A DNA stretch of 64,000 bases from Thermosporothrix hazakensis (GTDB lineage Bacteria; Chloroflexota; Ktedonobacteria; Ktedonobacterales; Ktedonobacteraceae). The stretch is from the NCBI RefSeq assembly GCF_003253565.1, contig NZ_QKUF01000003.1, positions 265,074-329,073 on the forward strand. The letters are read 5' to 3'. Shown here piece after piece: positions 27,233 through 36,458 of this stretch. The notes below the pieces were generated by a model that saw only the letters and a list, made by a program, of their open reading frames with translations, did not search any database and was not told the origin of the DNA. How positions within the stretch are numbered: the first letter of the stretch is position 1; each line of letters opens with the position of its first letter. The translations under genes and the position numbers were made by a program.

Positions 27233-27262
27233 TAGACATCCACGCGCCTGAGAGGGTATAAT
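27233..27262 (+). promoter_or_regulatory. Sigma-A type promoter for hpf
   Basis: TAGACA (27233-27238), an 18-base spacer and a perfect TATAAT (27257-27262), about 60 bases before the gene. Confidence 0.65.
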
Positions 27263-27329
27263 AAAAGAACATACTTCCTTTTCGGCCAGTTGCAGTGGCT
27301 CGACGAAGGGCTACTGAGGAATGAAAAGA

Positions 27330-27959
27330 ATGGAAAGAGAAGTGCATATGGAAATTAATATCGAAGGCCGACAGTTACCTGTAACTCCGCAACTCCGACA
27401 ACAGGTGGAACGCAAGGTCCGACGCCTTGCCCGTTTGGTGGGCGATAACGCCCGGGTAGAAGTGATTGTAGGTGAGGAACAGACTCGCAGCAGCAAGGAC
27501 CGCTATACCGTACAGATTAGCCTGCCGGGCAGCTCCCACGCCATTCGTAGCAAGGTCAGCGCTCTCAATACCAGTGCTGCGCTTGATCTTGTGCTGGATA
27601 AAATTGAGGCGCAATTGGGGAAGCAGAAGGGGCGTCAGACGGCGAAGCGCCATAAAGGTGCGCCAATGAAACGGCTGGCACTCTCACGAAGTGGACAGCT
27701 TTCAGCGATTGAAGCGGGCAATGAAAGGGAGGAAACAAGCGTCGGCGAGCAGGAGAATGAACAGATCTGGTCGCGAATCAAAGAGATTCGCCGCTTGCCG
27801 ACAAGGCCGATGAACGATCAGGAAGTAATTGCTGAGATGGAACGGACAGGGGCCACCTACTTCCCGTTTTATAACCAGGAAACCGATAGCGTGAATGTCA
27901 TGTATCGTCTCGATGATGGAGGATACGGGTTGCTTGTCCCCGCGCTAGAAGAAGTGTAA
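27330..27959 (+). CDS. hpf: Ribosome hibernation promoting factor, long form
   Basis: A 209-residue long-form HPF that dimerises inactive 70S ribosomes in stationary phase. The N-terminal domain (MEINIEGRQLPVTPQLRQQVERKVRRLARL) binds in the decoding region; the C-terminal dimerisation domain is clear near residues 150-205 (TRPMNDQEVIAEMERTGATYFPFYN, then VMYRLDDGGYGLLVP). A Lys/Arg-rich linker joins them. Three ATGs are possible: 27321, 27330 and 27348. GAGGA lies nine bases before the second and touches the first; GGAAAGAG lies eight bases before the third, so 27348 is also likely. Terminator follows directly. Confidence 0.93.
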   Translation: MEREVHMEINIEGRQLPVTPQLRQQVERKVRRLARLVGDNARVEVIVGEEQTRSSKDRYTVQISLPGSSHAIRSKVSALNTSAALDLVLDKIEAQLGKQKGRQTAKRHKGAPMKRLALSRSGQLSAIEAGNEREETSVGEQENEQIWSRIKEIRRLPTRPMNDQEVIAEMERTGATYFPFYNQETDSVNVMYRLDDGGYGLLVPALEEV

Positions 27960-27980
27960 GAGGACATCATCCGTTTTTAG

Positions 27981-28010
27981 CTCCCCCGCAAGCACGCGGG
28001 GGAGTTTTTT
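27981..28010 (+). terminator. Terminator of hpf
   Basis: CTCCCCCGC (27981-27989) and GCGGGGGAG (27996-28004) form a perfect nine-base stem with a six-base loop, followed by six T. Confidence 0.93.
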
Positions 28011-28032
28011 CGTGCCGTTTTTCATCTAACGG

Positions 28033-28668
28033 TTACAGCGTGATCTCAAAATGCCACGGGCGGGTAGGAGGGTCCTCAAACTGCCCCAGTGGCTCAGCGG
28101 CACGAATGGTCAGTGTGCTGGTATTCTGACTCGGCAGCGGACGAAAGCGGGCACTTCCCTGATACACCGCGTTGCTGGGGCTGCTGGCAAGATCGGGCCG
28201 AGCAAGGATCATACCGCCGCGGTCGCCATGCCATTGCGCTCCGGTATTATCGCGCAGGAAGAAGATAATACGCGGAACAAAGGAAAAGCCAGCGCTAAAG
28301 GGCGGCCTGATCCAGAGAAAGTGGAGCTCAAAGTATGTCTGATACAACTGCAAGCGATGGAGGATCAGCGTCATCCCCTGTTGCTTCTGTTCCTGTTCCA
28401 GAAGAAGTGTGCGTTGAGGAGTTTCAATTGTTGGATGCGCTGCTTGTGCCTCATCTGCTGGGCGTGGAGCGGCTACCACAATTGGCGGACGTGAAGCCAG
28501 CTCCAGCGCCTTTGTTGAAAAAGGTGTTGGATCATTCAGAATATCAGTGCAGAGATGGATGCATTCATCACAGATGTAAGCTGCTCCTGGGCCTGCCACC
28601 ATACGACGAACCTCTGATGTGTGGCGGCCACAGAACGAGCAGCGGGCTTGAGTCCGATCAGTGCTCAT
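28033..28668 (-). CDS. Stand-alone ClpX-type zinc-finger protein with a C-terminal beta-rich part
   Basis: A 211-residue protein whose first 45 residues are a ClpX C4 zinc domain (CSFCG at 10-14, then ICDECIHLC with Cys 33 and 36). In ClpX this domain dimerises and binds substrates and adaptors, but here no AAA+ ATPase follows. After a Pro/Ala linker near residues 60-85 comes an unrecognised part of about 110 residues that looks beta-rich ([21 protein letters not shown], then ALARPD-like and WHFEITL segments). AAGGAT precedes the ATG. It is 29 bases downstream of gatD and probably cotranscribed with murT-gatD. It could be an adaptor for ClpXP; that is inference. Confidence 0.82.
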   Translation of the reverse strand: MSTDRTQARCSFCGRHTSEVRRMVAGPGAAYICDECIHLCTDILNDPTPFSTKALELASRPPIVVAAPRPADEAQAAHPTIETPQRTLLLEQEQKQQGMTLILHRLQLYQTYFELHFLWIRPPFSAGFSFVPRIIFFLRDNTGAQWHGDRGGMILARPDLASSPSNAVYQGSARFRPLPSQNTSTLTIRAAEPLGQFEDPPTRPWHFEITL

Positions 28669-28697
28669 AGCGCCATCCTTACAGGGAAACCCATTTG

Positions 28698-29618
28698 CTA
28701 TTTTTTATACGCACTCAGAGCTGTTAGGGCTGCACTATGTAATCCGAGACGCTCAAGTATATACGCATGTGCCTCCCACTCTAGTTTATCATCTAGAGGT
28801 GTAAGAATGTCAGATGGTTTTAGCGAATTTTCTGTTTTCTTTTCGGCTGCCAGAGCGACTGTTCCATTCTGATGTAGCCCTTGAGCTGCGTGATCCGCGG
28901 TTTCAGACGGCTCTGTTTGCCCTGCCATAGCTAAAAGGTACTCTTCCCCATATTTGCGTTTGAGCGCCAGATAGATGAGATGATCGGCAAAGTGAGGGTT
29001 CTTTGGAAGCAGGGAACCGTGCAGATAGGTACCATAGGCATTGCGATAGATCGCGCCCTCGGTTCGATCTTCCGCATTGTTGCCCGAGCCTTTGAGTACC
29101 TTTCCCAAAGGCTTGGCCGTTCCCAGATAGGTGCGTCCGCCGTGGTTTTCAAAGCCTACAAGCGTTGAGCCATTCCAGCTCAGGGCGATATTGCCAATGC
29201 AGCGTGGAGAACGCGGTCCCTTGTGAATGGTCCAGGCATCAAAGACACCCAGGCCTCGCATATCCGGACCCTCCGCCGGACGATAATAGTGGGCAAGAAG
29301 CTGATAGCCCCCACAGACTGCCAGGACGGGCATATCATCTTCAATGGCTGCCCATAGACCAATGGCTTTAAGCTCATAGAGATCCTGAGCGACCGGCGCC
29401 TGCTCCTTATCCTGCCCGCCACCAATGAAGAGCATGTCGTACTCATCAGGAGCGAGAGCGTCACCGATGCCCAGACCAACGGCACGAAACTGGATGCCGC
29501 GCATCTGGCAGCGATATTGAAGCGTCATAATATTGCCGCGATCGCCATAGAGATTGAGCTGATCGGGGTAGAGATGACCCAATGTTAACGTGAGAGGTCT
29601 GACGAAATCGTGCGTCAT
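28698..29618 (-). CDS. gatD: Lipid II isoglutaminyl synthase, glutaminase subunit GatD
   Basis: A 306-residue class I glutamine amidotransferase that, with MurT, amidates D-glutamate of the lipid II stem peptide to isoglutamine. The nucleophile is Cys 102 ([11 protein letters not shown]) and the catalytic His is probably His 200 ([13 protein letters not shown]). The N-terminus [19 protein letters not shown] is typical of GatD/CobQ-like enzymes. After about residue 235 there is a tail of roughly 70 residues, absent from the shorter family members, with no recognised domain. The start codon overlaps the stop of murT (ATGA), so the two are translationally coupled. Confidence 0.94.
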   Translation of the reverse strand: MTHDFVRPLTLTLGHLYPDQLNLYGDRGNIMTLQYRCQMRGIQFRAVGLGIGDALAPDEYDMLFIGGGQDKEQAPVAQDLYELKAIGLWAAIEDDMPVLAVCGGYQLLAHYYRPAEGPDMRGLGVFDAWTIHKGPRSPRCIGNIALSWNGSTLVGFENHGGRTYLGTAKPLGKVLKGSGNNAEDRTEGAIYRNAYGTYLHGSLLPKNPHFADHLIYLALKRKYGEEYLLAMAGQTEPSETADHAAQGLHQNGTVALAAEKKTENSLKPSDILTPLDDKLEWEAHAYILERLGLHSAALTALSAYKK

Positions 29619-31267
29619 CCGTCTCTTCCTTCCCAGTAGCGAGAGGTCAGGCCTCGCTCTTCTAACTCATGATGTAATTCTAGCAAACCTGTGTACGTTG
29701 GAACAATAAACAGCGTTTCACCAGTGGGTGTTTGTTCAAGGGCCAGGTCGAGTGCCTGCTTCAGGCCATAGAGATGAGTCGCGGTCTCAATGGTGATCGG
29801 CGTGGCGGTCTTCTTCTTGCGGCGTGCGCTGTTGCCTCTCTCTTCGCGTTGCAGGCGTAGTGGCGTCGAAGGGATAATCGCCATCTCGGCTTCTGGAACG
29901 CCCGCGTACTTGAGTCGTAGCCCGAGATCGCGTGCTCTGGTGCCGGACAGGACCAGCGATGAGGTATGCTCTACCACCCGTTCAAAATCAACATCCCAGA
30001 TCCATGAGACATCCTGCCCATCAGCGATTTTGTCGTTCAGCACAAAGAGGACATGGCGTTTCTCTTGATCGGCGAAGAGTGTCCGAAGGACCTCGTTAAA
30101 GCCGGTCGGGTTTTTTGCAAGCAGGAGGCGAATGGTTTTACCATCAGCCTGAATACGCTCGCCGCGCCCGAAGACAGGCTTGGATTGCCCGATACCATTT
30201 TCGATTGGCTCCCAGTCAATACCAAGTGTGCGTGCGACAGCGATAGCAGCCAGCGCATTATAAATGTTATAGAGGCCGGGAAGCGGCACGATCAGGGTAT
30301 GTTCTTCACCGTGGGCCTGCACACGAATGCGATAGCGGTCAAAGCCCTCTGTTTGAACCTCTACTGCGCTGATCTGTGGCTGCGCGCGTTCCTGCCCGCA
30401 GTTTGGACAGCGATAGTGTCCGAGGTGGCTGTAAATGCGCACTGCATACTCATACTCGTGGCCGCATTGAGAGCAGGTTCGCGTATCGATTACCTGATGA
30501 TTCTGTTCACCTGTCTGCTCAGATTGGAGATTGAGAGCCGTATCATTGATACCGAAATAAACAATCTGTCCCTTGAATGAGTTGCCTAACTGCGCAATAG
30601 TGGGATCATCGGCATTGAGCACAAGGATGGTCTCGGGAGAGAGGTGTTCAAGCGCTTTCTGCCAGTTGGTGAGCACTGTATCAACCTCACCATAGCGGTC
30701 GAGCTGATCCCGGAAGAGATTGTTGAACACAATGATGCGTGGCGAAATTTCATTGAGCGCTTGAGGAATGGTGGCCTCATCAACTTCAAAGACGGAGATT
30801 GCCTGACCTGAGCGGCGTAAGCGGCCGGTCGGGCGTGCTCGGATGACCAGAGAGCTGGCAATGCCGCGCATCAGATTTGAACCCTCGCGGTTTCTCCAGA
30901 CACGCAGGCCCGCATCGCGTAGGATAGAGGAAACAAAATTGCTGGTGGTCGTCTTCCCATTTGTACCGGTGATCATCAGACTGCCATATGCGAGTTGCGC
31001 AGCCAGATAACTGACCACCCCGGGATACATACGTTGTGCGACCACACCGGGGACGCTGGTACCCCCACCCAGATGCAGGCGTCGACTGATTGCCCCAAAG
31101 GCACGACCCGCGGTCACAGCCAGAGCTGCCCTCAAGGGATTATGCTTTCGCTTCTGTCGTGAGTGTCTCACTTTCTCCTTCACTGGACGAATGGAAGGAG
31201 CAGTGCTAGCTTCAGGATGCTTTTGCTCCTGCTCTATATGTCGTCGAGACGAACGATATTTCCGCAT
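29615..31267 (-). CDS. murT: Lipid II isoglutaminyl synthase, Mur-ligase-like subunit MurT
   Basis: A 550-residue Mur ligase homologue that activates the D-Glu carboxylate of lipid II with ATP and takes ammonia from GatD. The P-loop GTNGKTT is at residues 101-107; VFEVDEATIPQ, NLFRDQLDRYGEVD and VLNADDPTIAQLG follow as in the family. A four-Cys ribbon (CSQCG, CPNCG) around residues 265-300 marks MurT. The C-terminal DUF1727 region is present (NPTGFNEVLRTL). The basic N-terminus of about 65 residues is an addition. The frame is open 20 codons upstream, but ATG 31267 has GGAGAAG seven bases before it. Confidence 0.95.
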   Translation of the reverse strand: MRKYRSSRRHIEQEQKHPEASTAPSIRPVKEKVRHSRQKRKHNPLRAALAVTAGRAFGAISRRLHLGGGTSVPGVVAQRMYPGVVSYLAAQLAYGSLMITGTNGKTTTSNFVSSILRDAGLRVWRNREGSNLMRGIASSLVIRARPTGRLRRSGQAISVFEVDEATIPQALNEISPRIIVFNNLFRDQLDRYGEVDTVLTNWQKALEHLSPETILVLNADDPTIAQLGNSFKGQIVYFGINDTALNLQSEQTGEQNHQVIDTRTCSQCGHEYEYAVRIYSHLGHYRCPNCGQERAQPQISAVEVQTEGFDRYRIRVQAHGEEHTLIVPLPGLYNIYNALAAIAVARTLGIDWEPIENGIGQSKPVFGRGERIQADGKTIRLLLAKNPTGFNEVLRTLFADQEKRHVLFVLNDKIADGQDVSWIWDVDFERVVEHTSSLVLSGTRARDLGLRLKYAGVPEAEMAIIPSTPLRLQREERGNSARRKKKTATPITIETATHLYGLKQALDLALEQTPTGETLFIVPTYTGLLELHHELEERGLTSRYWEGRDG

Positions 31268-31603
31268 GTTGCTTCTCCGAGCCTGCGCACTTTCTACTAT
31301 TACGTACAATCGAATGCAGCATAGCATGCAAGCTCGATGGGGGTCAAGAGAGGGAGAGAGAATAGCTGTGCTTCGCGGTAATACAGCAGCAATCGCGGCT
31401 TCAGGATAGGAGAAAATAGCTACTTGTCATATGTGCTACTCTATCCTTAACTCACGGTACTGGACAGTAGCTACTTGTCAAACTATGCTATTCTATGCTT
31501 TGGGAATATTCACCATGTAAAAGCGAGTTTCGCAAGAAGGAAGATAGTGTGAACGGTCTATGGTATCGGAACTTGTAAATAACGAAGGTCAGGAATTAGG
31601 TCG
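31268..31603. other. Divergent intergenic region between murT and topA
   Basis: Contains a direct repeat (31417-31498, listed separately) and presumably promoters for both divergent genes. A weak minus-strand pair TTGCAT/TTGTAC with 16 bases lies near 31305-31335. No gene is seen. Confidence 0.4.
31417..31498. repeat. Direct repeat upstream of topA
   Basis: TAGCTACTTGTCA occurs at 31417-31429 and again at 31468-31480, 51 bases apart. Each copy is followed, after four or five bases, by TGCTACTCTAT or TGCTATTCTAT. TAGC and GCTA frame each copy as a loose inverted repeat. The TTGTCA and TGCTAYTCT parts resemble promoter elements but with wrong spacing, so I favour a paired protein-binding site. 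Confidence 0.6.
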
Positions 31604-33946
31604 ATGGCAAAGAAACTTGTGATCGTAGAATCGCCAGCGAAAGCGAAGACAATCGAAAAATTTCTCGGTCGAGGCTTTGAGGTACGAGCCTCTATGGGCC
31701 ATATCGTCGATTTGCCGAAGAAAGGTTTAGGTGTTAACACTCGAAAAGATTTCGCGCCCAAGTACGAGGTAATCGAGAATAAGGATAAACTCATCAATGA
31801 ATTGAAGGCGGCCTCTAGCAAGGCAGATGAAGTCTATCTTGCTCCTGACCCTGACCGTGAGGGTGAATTTATCGCATGGTCTTTGAAGAACGTTCTGGGT
31901 TTGAATAACCCCCACCGTGCAGTCTTCCACGAGATAACGAAGCGTGCTGTGCAGGATGCGATTGCTCATCCCCGGCTGATTAACGAAGACCTCTTTAATG
32001 CTCAGCAGGCCCGGCGGGTGCTGGATCGGCTGGTCGGATATAAGATCAGTCCGTTGTTGTGGCGGCGGATCCAATCAGGGACAAGTGCGGGCCGTGTGCA
32101 ATCTGTGGCACTCCGGCTGATCTGTGATCGTGAGGCTGAAATTCAGGCATTTGTTCCTGAGGAATACTGGAGCATCACGGCGACGCTGAGCAAACAGCAG
32201 CAAGCGGAACGCTTTGATGCTGTCCTGATCTCGCGTGTTAAAGACATGGGAACCCCCGGCGATGAAAGTGGGGAAGATGGTGAGGGTGATGCCACTCCCG
32301 GAAAGGGAACCCGGAAAGGCAGGATCAAGATCTCTTCAAAAGAGGAGGCGGATGCTGTCCTTGCCGAGTTGCAGGGCGCAACCTATACCGTTCTCAAGTA
32401 TGAAGAGCGGGAGCAGCGCCGACAGCCGTACCTGCCATATACAACCAGTACGATGCAGCAGGATGCCTCGGTCCGGCTCTACTTTAAACCAAAGAAAACT
32501 ATGAGCGTTGCGCAGCAGCTCTATGAGGGTATTGAGCTCGGCGAACGCGGCCATCAGGGCTTGATTACCTATATGCGTACCGATTCAACGCGCATCTCAG
32601 AAGAAGCTCAGAAGATGGTCAAAGACTTTATTCACGACGAGTTTGGTCAGGAGTATGTTGGACCCGGGCGCACTGGTAAGGCAAAAGCGACCACACAGGA
32701 TGCGCACGAAGCGATCCGCCCAACGGACGTGTCCCTGACGCCCCAGAGTGTGAAAGCATATCTAACAAACGATCAGTTCAAGCTCTATGATCTGATCTGG
32801 AAACGCTTCGTTGCAAGCTTTATGGCTCCCGCCGTCTTTGATACGGTGCGGGTTGATATTCAGGCGCAGCAATATGTCTTCCGGGCCAATGGCTCAAACC
32901 TGAAATTCCCGGGTTTCTATCGGGTCTGGCCTCGTGAAGAGGACGAAAAATTGCTGCCGAAAATGGCGGTCAATGAGACGCTGGATATGCATAAGCTGAA
33001 GCCCGAACAGCACTTTACACAGCCGCCTCCACGCTATACTGAGGCGAGCCTGATTAAAGAGCTGGAGGAGCGTGGTATTGGTCGGCCAAGTACCTATGTG
33101 CCGATCATCTCCACCATTCAGGATCGCGGCTATGTCGAGCAGGAACAGCGACGCTTTATGCCAACCTGGCTCGGTATTACCGTCAATGAGGTGATGAATA
33201 AGCACTTTCCGGATATCGTTGATACCGGCTTTACGGCTGAGATGGAGCACAAGCTTGACGAGGTCGAAGAGGGCCGCCGCGCCTGGACCGAGTTTCTGCG
33301 TGATTTCTATGAAGGCTTTAAGGTGACAATGGAGAAAGCAGAAGCCGAGATGGATCGCGTGCAGAAACCGGTCGAGGAACTGGACGAAAAGTGCCCGGAG
33401 TGCGGGCGCAATCTGGTTATCAGAACCGGACGCTTTGGTCGCTTTATCTCCTGCTCTGGCTTCCCGGAGTGCCGGTATGGCCGCTCGTTTGTAAATAAGA
33501 CTGGTGCGCATTGCCCACGCTGTGGCGGTGATCTGGTCGAACGGAAGACGCGTACCAAGAAACGTATCTTCTATGGGTGTAACAACTATCCTGCCTGCGA
33601 TTTCGCTATCTGGGAGAAGCCAGTTCCAGAGCTCTGCCCGAACTGTGGTGGCCTGATGGTCCTGCCAAAGGGAGCGCAGAAACCGGTCTGCTATCAGGAA
33701 GTGATTGTCCCGCAGCAGGGTGAGCAAGAAGCACCCGTGCAGGAAGGCGAAACATCGACCAAAAAGCGGCGCTCGACCAGCAGGAAGGCGACGGCGAAAG
33801 AAAATGGCGATGCATCAAAGGCCAGCAAGACGCGCAAGAAAGCGACTACAAAGGCCAGCAGCACGGCCAAGAGGACAAAAGCGAGTGCCGCGAAAAGCGG
33901 AACGGCAACTCGTAAGAAAACAACGACTGCAAAAAGTAAATCATAG
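31604..33946 (+). CDS. topA: DNA topoisomerase I
   Basis: A 780-residue type IA topoisomerase that relaxes negative supercoils. The TOPRIM domain opens the protein (LVIVESPAKAKTIEKFLG, with DPDREGEFIAW at residues 82-92). The nucleophile is Tyr 323 (GLITYMRTDST). Between residues 215 and 245 there is an acidic Gly-rich insertion (GDESGEDGEGDATPGKG). Three C-terminal zinc ribbons follow (CPECG, CPRCG and CPNCG groups), then a Lys/Thr/Ala-rich tail of about 70 residues that should bind DNA non-specifically. AGGAATTAGG precedes the ATG. The long basic tail is common in high-GC Gram-positives and related groups. Confidence 0.97.
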   Translation: MAKKLVIVESPAKAKTIEKFLGRGFEVRASMGHIVDLPKKGLGVNTRKDFAPKYEVIENKDKLINELKAASSKADEVYLAPDPDREGEFIAWSLKNVLGLNNPHRAVFHEITKRAVQDAIAHPRLINEDLFNAQQARRVLDRLVGYKISPLLWRRIQSGTSAGRVQSVALRLICDREAEIQAFVPEEYWSITATLSKQQQAERFDAVLISRVKDMGTPGDESGEDGEGDATPGKGTRKGRIKISSKEEADAVLAELQGATYTVLKYEEREQRRQPYLPYTTSTMQQDASVRLYFKPKKTMSVAQQLYEGIELGERGHQGLITYMRTDSTRISEEAQKMVKDFIHDEFGQEYVGPGRTGKAKATTQDAHEAIRPTDVSLTPQSVKAYLTNDQFKLYDLIWKRFVASFMAPAVFDTVRVDIQAQQYVFRANGSNLKFPGFYRVWPREEDEKLLPKMAVNETLDMHKLKPEQHFTQPPPRYTEASLIKELEERGIGRPSTYVPIISTIQDRGYVEQEQRRFMPTWLGITVNEVMNKHFPDIVDTGFTAEMEHKLDEVEEGRRAWTEFLRDFYEGFKVTMEKAEAEMDRVQKPVEELDEKCPECGRNLVIRTGRFGRFISCSGFPECRYGRSFVNKTGAHCPRCGGDLVERKTRTKKRIFYGCNNYPACDFAIWEKPVPELCPNCGGLMVLPKGAQKPVCYQEVIVPQQGEQEAPVQEGETSTKKRRSTSRKATAKENGDASKASKTRKKATTKASSTAKRTKASAAKSGTATRKKTTTAKSKS

Positions 33947-33967
33947 TTGCTGTACAAACTTTCGTGA

Positions 33968-34009
33968 ATGGAGAGTATTCCGCTCGCTAAGTGGATACTC
34001 TCCATTTTT
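33968..34009 (+). terminator. Terminator of topA
   Basis: ATGGAGAGTAT pairs with ATACTCTCCAT (outer ends 33968 and 34005), with an inner mispaired part, followed by a run of T. Confidence 0.88.
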
Positions 34010-34142
34010 GTTGCTTCTGGCTGCTACAATACGGGAACAGGGACAACAGGAGTGTCCCCACTTTCACAAGGAAGGAAGCAGAGCGATCCCAGGCAATGGA
34101 CAACGAGAAGAACGTGTTATGCCGTTGCCTCATCTTATGTGA

Positions 34143-34213
34143 TATAATCACGGATAAGGTGAAGCCTCCTCTTTACCAACGGAAGGCTATGAGTATCAGG
34201 AGGCAGTTTTTTT
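34143..34213 (+). promoter_or_regulatory. Promoter and attenuator-like leader of the isocitrate dehydrogenase gene
   Basis: A perfect TATAAT lies at 34143-34148, with no good -35. The leader that follows contains GCCTCCT (34164-34170) exactly complementary to AGGAGGC (34198-34204), followed by seven T (34207-34213), only 12 bases before the start codon. An alternative pair, AGCC with GGCT (34163-34166 with about 34185-34188), would compete with it. This looks like an intrinsic attenuator just ahead of the ribosome binding site. Confidence 0.5.
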
Positions 34214-34225
34214 GGAGGATAATGC

Positions 34226-35317
34226 ATGTCCATACCGCACGCAGTGACGCTCATCCCCGGTGATGGGACGGGTCCAGAGATCACAGAGGCCACGCGGCGC
34301 GTGCTGGAAGCCACCGGGGTTCAGTTCAGGTGGGAAGTGTGTCAGGCGGGAGCGGTAACGCTGGAGAAGCAAGGTACAGTCCTGCCAGATGAGGTTATTG
34401 AGTCGATCAAAAGAACGAAAGTAGGTTTGAAAGGACCGATCACGACCCCGATGGGACGAGGCCAACGCAGTGCCAATGTGACCTTGAGAAAACGACTTGA
34501 TTTGTATGCGAATCTCCGGCCCGCTAAGACCTATCCCGGCTTGCGTTCTCGTTATGAAAATATCGATCTGGTAATCGTGCGAGAAAACACCGAGGATCTG
34601 TATGCCGGTATCGAATTTCAAAGAGGCACCCACGAACATGAAGCCCTGCTTGAAACGATTGCCCGTACCACGGGTCACCAGTTAGACCAGGACTCCGCTT
34701 TAAGCATCAAGTATATCTCAGCTGCCGCCACCCGTCGTATCGTCCGGTTCGCTTTCGATTATGCCCGCACCCATGATCGTCGCAAGGTAACGATTGTGCA
34801 TAAGGCCAATATCATGCGCATGTCTGATGGCCTGTTTCTCTCGCTTGCCCATGAGGTCGCGAAGGAGTACCCTGATATCCAGCATGAGGATCGGATTGTT
34901 GATAATATGTGCATGCAACTGGTGCAGAAGCCGGAACAATATGATGTTCTGGTATTACCGAACCTCTATGGCGATATTATTTCCGATCTCTCGGCAGGTC
35001 TGATAGGCGGACTCGGTGTGGCCCCTGGTGCGAATATTGGCAGTCAATACGCCGTTTTTGAACCGGTACATGGCAGCGCACCGAAGTATGCGGGTCAGAA
35101 CAAGGTTAATCCAATGGCGATGATGTTTTCGGGTGTGATGATGTTGCGCCATCTGGGCGAAAAGGAGGCGGCGCTTCGGCTGGAAAAAGCCATGATGCAG
35201 GTAATCGGTGAGGGTAAATATGTGACGTATGATCTGAAGCCACGTCCTGATGATCCAACCGCTGTCGGCACCTCGCAAGTCGCGGATGCTGTCATAGAGC
35301 GGCTTCGGCGGCTCTAG
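34226..35317 (+). CDS. Isocitrate dehydrogenase, NAD-type (isocitrate/isopropylmalate family)
   Basis: A 363-residue decarboxylating dehydrogenase. [21 protein letters not shown] opens the fold; the substrate Arg region reads [20 protein letters not shown], with the Ser and three Arg expected for isocitrate rather than isopropylmalate. [14 protein letters not shown], the [15 protein letters not shown] helix and the metal Asp region [21 protein letters not shown] are intact. It most resembles short NAD-dependent isocitrate dehydrogenases; homoisocitrate or tartrate use cannot be excluded. GGAGGA lies six bases before the ATG. It appears monocistronic with an attenuator-like leader, suggesting regulated expression of this TCA cycle step. 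Confidence 0.9.
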   Translation: MSIPHAVTLIPGDGTGPEITEATRRVLEATGVQFRWEVCQAGAVTLEKQGTVLPDEVIESIKRTKVGLKGPITTPMGRGQRSANVTLRKRLDLYANLRPAKTYPGLRSRYENIDLVIVRENTEDLYAGIEFQRGTHEHEALLETIARTTGHQLDQDSALSIKYISAAATRRIVRFAFDYARTHDRRKVTIVHKANIMRMSDGLFLSLAHEVAKEYPDIQHEDRIVDNMCMQLVQKPEQYDVLVLPNLYGDIISDLSAGLIGGLGVAPGANIGSQYAVFEPVHGSAPKYAGQNKVNPMAMMFSGVMMLRHLGEKEAALRLEKAMMQVIGEGKYVTYDLKPRPDDPTAVGTSQVADAVIERLRRL

Positions 35318-35369
35318 CTTGCACGCACTGCCGTTGTTTCTCTCTGCCCGACACAAAAGAAGAGGGAAT

Positions 35370-35408
35370 ATCGAAAGAGGGAACGACTTCGATGAGCCGT
35401 CCCCTCTT
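35370..35408 (-). terminator. Probable terminator of the gmk-glpX operon
   Basis: On the minus strand AAGAGGG-g-ACG pairs with CGT-t-CCCTCTT around a 12-base loop; a short T-rich stretch follows. The hairpin lies about 35 bases after glpX. Confidence 0.6.
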
Positions 35409-35443
35409 GTGATGCCTGGACATAGATCTGTGTCGTCTTTCTA

Positions 35444-36442
35444 TTAACGCTGGTCGAAGCCGGGCTTGCGCCATCTGTGACGGGCCTGAATATAGCGGAC
35501 CGTGCCAGAGCGGGAACGCATCATGATCGAAGATGTACGAGCGCCCCAGCCATGATACTGTACGCCATCAAGCAGCTCACCGCTGGAAATACCGGTTGCT
35601 GCAAAACAGACTTCATCACCGCTGACCAGATCATCTGTGCGGAAAACCTGATCAAGATCAACACCATCAGCCTTGAGCTTCTCGCGCTCCTGTTCGTTGC
35701 GCGGCCAGATCTTACACTGGATCTCTCCGCCAAGACATTTCAGGGCTGCGGCTGCCAGAACTGCTTCAGGAGCACCACCGATACCGAGCAGCATATCAAC
35801 ACCGCGATAATCTTCCATAGCGGCCTGAATGGCTGCGGCAACGTCTCCATCGCCGATCAGGCGGATACGTGCCCCCACTTCACGCACCTGGCGAATGATT
35901 TCCTGGTGGCGTGGGCGATCCAGAATGACAACGGTCAAATCGTCAATGCGGGCATCGCGAGCACGAGCGATACGGTCGAGGTTGACCGCGATCGGAGCAT
36001 TGATGTCAATGACGTTGCGCCCTGCCGGGCCGACAGCAATTTTTTCCATGTAGTAGACTCCCGGAGGCGCAGAATACATGGTGCCTCGCTCAGAGGTAGC
36101 AACAACGGCCAGTGAGCCCGGGAGACCGAGTGAGAGCAGGCGTGTGCCATCAACGGGGTCAACGGCTACGTCAACCTCGGGACCGTTTCCGTTGCCTACC
36201 TGCTCCCCGATATAGAGCATGGGGGCTTCGTCTTTCTCTCCCTCACCAATAACAACAACACCATTCATATCAACGCCATCGAGAGCGTTGCGCATGGCAT
36301 CGACGGCAGCCTGATCGACCATCTCTTTATTTCCCTTACCCATCCAGCGCCCGGCGCTCAGGGCGGCAGCCTCCGTTACCCGTACTAGCTCCATTGCTAG
36401 ATTACGCTCTCGCGTTCCTGATGGTGCAAAACGTTCTTCCAA
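35444..36442 (-). CDS. glpX: Fructose-1,6-bisphosphatase class II
   Basis: A 332-residue GlpX-type phosphatase of gluconeogenesis. Metal-binding motifs are intact: VVIGEGEKDEAPMLYIGE and VAVDPVDGTRLLSLG near residues 63-105. The GIGGAPEAVLAAAALKCLGG stretch near 220-240 is also typical. The frame begins with TTG at 36442, with AAGGAGG seven bases upstream; there is no ATG near enough, so a TTG start is well supported. It lies 16 bases downstream of gmk, so the two form an operon. Confidence 0.95.
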   Translation of the reverse strand: MEERFAPSGTRERNLAMELVRVTEAAALSAGRWMGKGNKEMVDQAAVDAMRNALDGVDMNGVVVIGEGEKDEAPMLYIGEQVGNGNGPEVDVAVDPVDGTRLLSLGLPGSLAVVATSERGTMYSAPPGVYYMEKIAVGPAGRNVIDINAPIAVNLDRIARARDARIDDLTVVILDRPRHQEIIRQVREVGARIRLIGDGDVAAAIQAAMEDYRGVDMLLGIGGAPEAVLAAAALKCLGGEIQCKIWPRNEQEREKLKADGVDLDQVFRTDDLVSGDEVCFAATGISSGELLDGVQYHGWGARTSSIMMRSRSGTVRYIQARHRWRKPGFDQR

Positions 36443-36458
36443 GGTTATTCCTCCTTAT

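Noticed and set aside
31475..31498. A promoter made of TTGTCA and TATTCT upstream of topA
   Set aside because: Spacing of eight bases is far too short for a -35/-10 pair; treated as part of a repeated binding element.
32894..33727. A 277-codon minus-strand frame inside topA
   Set aside because: Overlaps the catalytic and zinc-ribbon parts of topA; no start signal.
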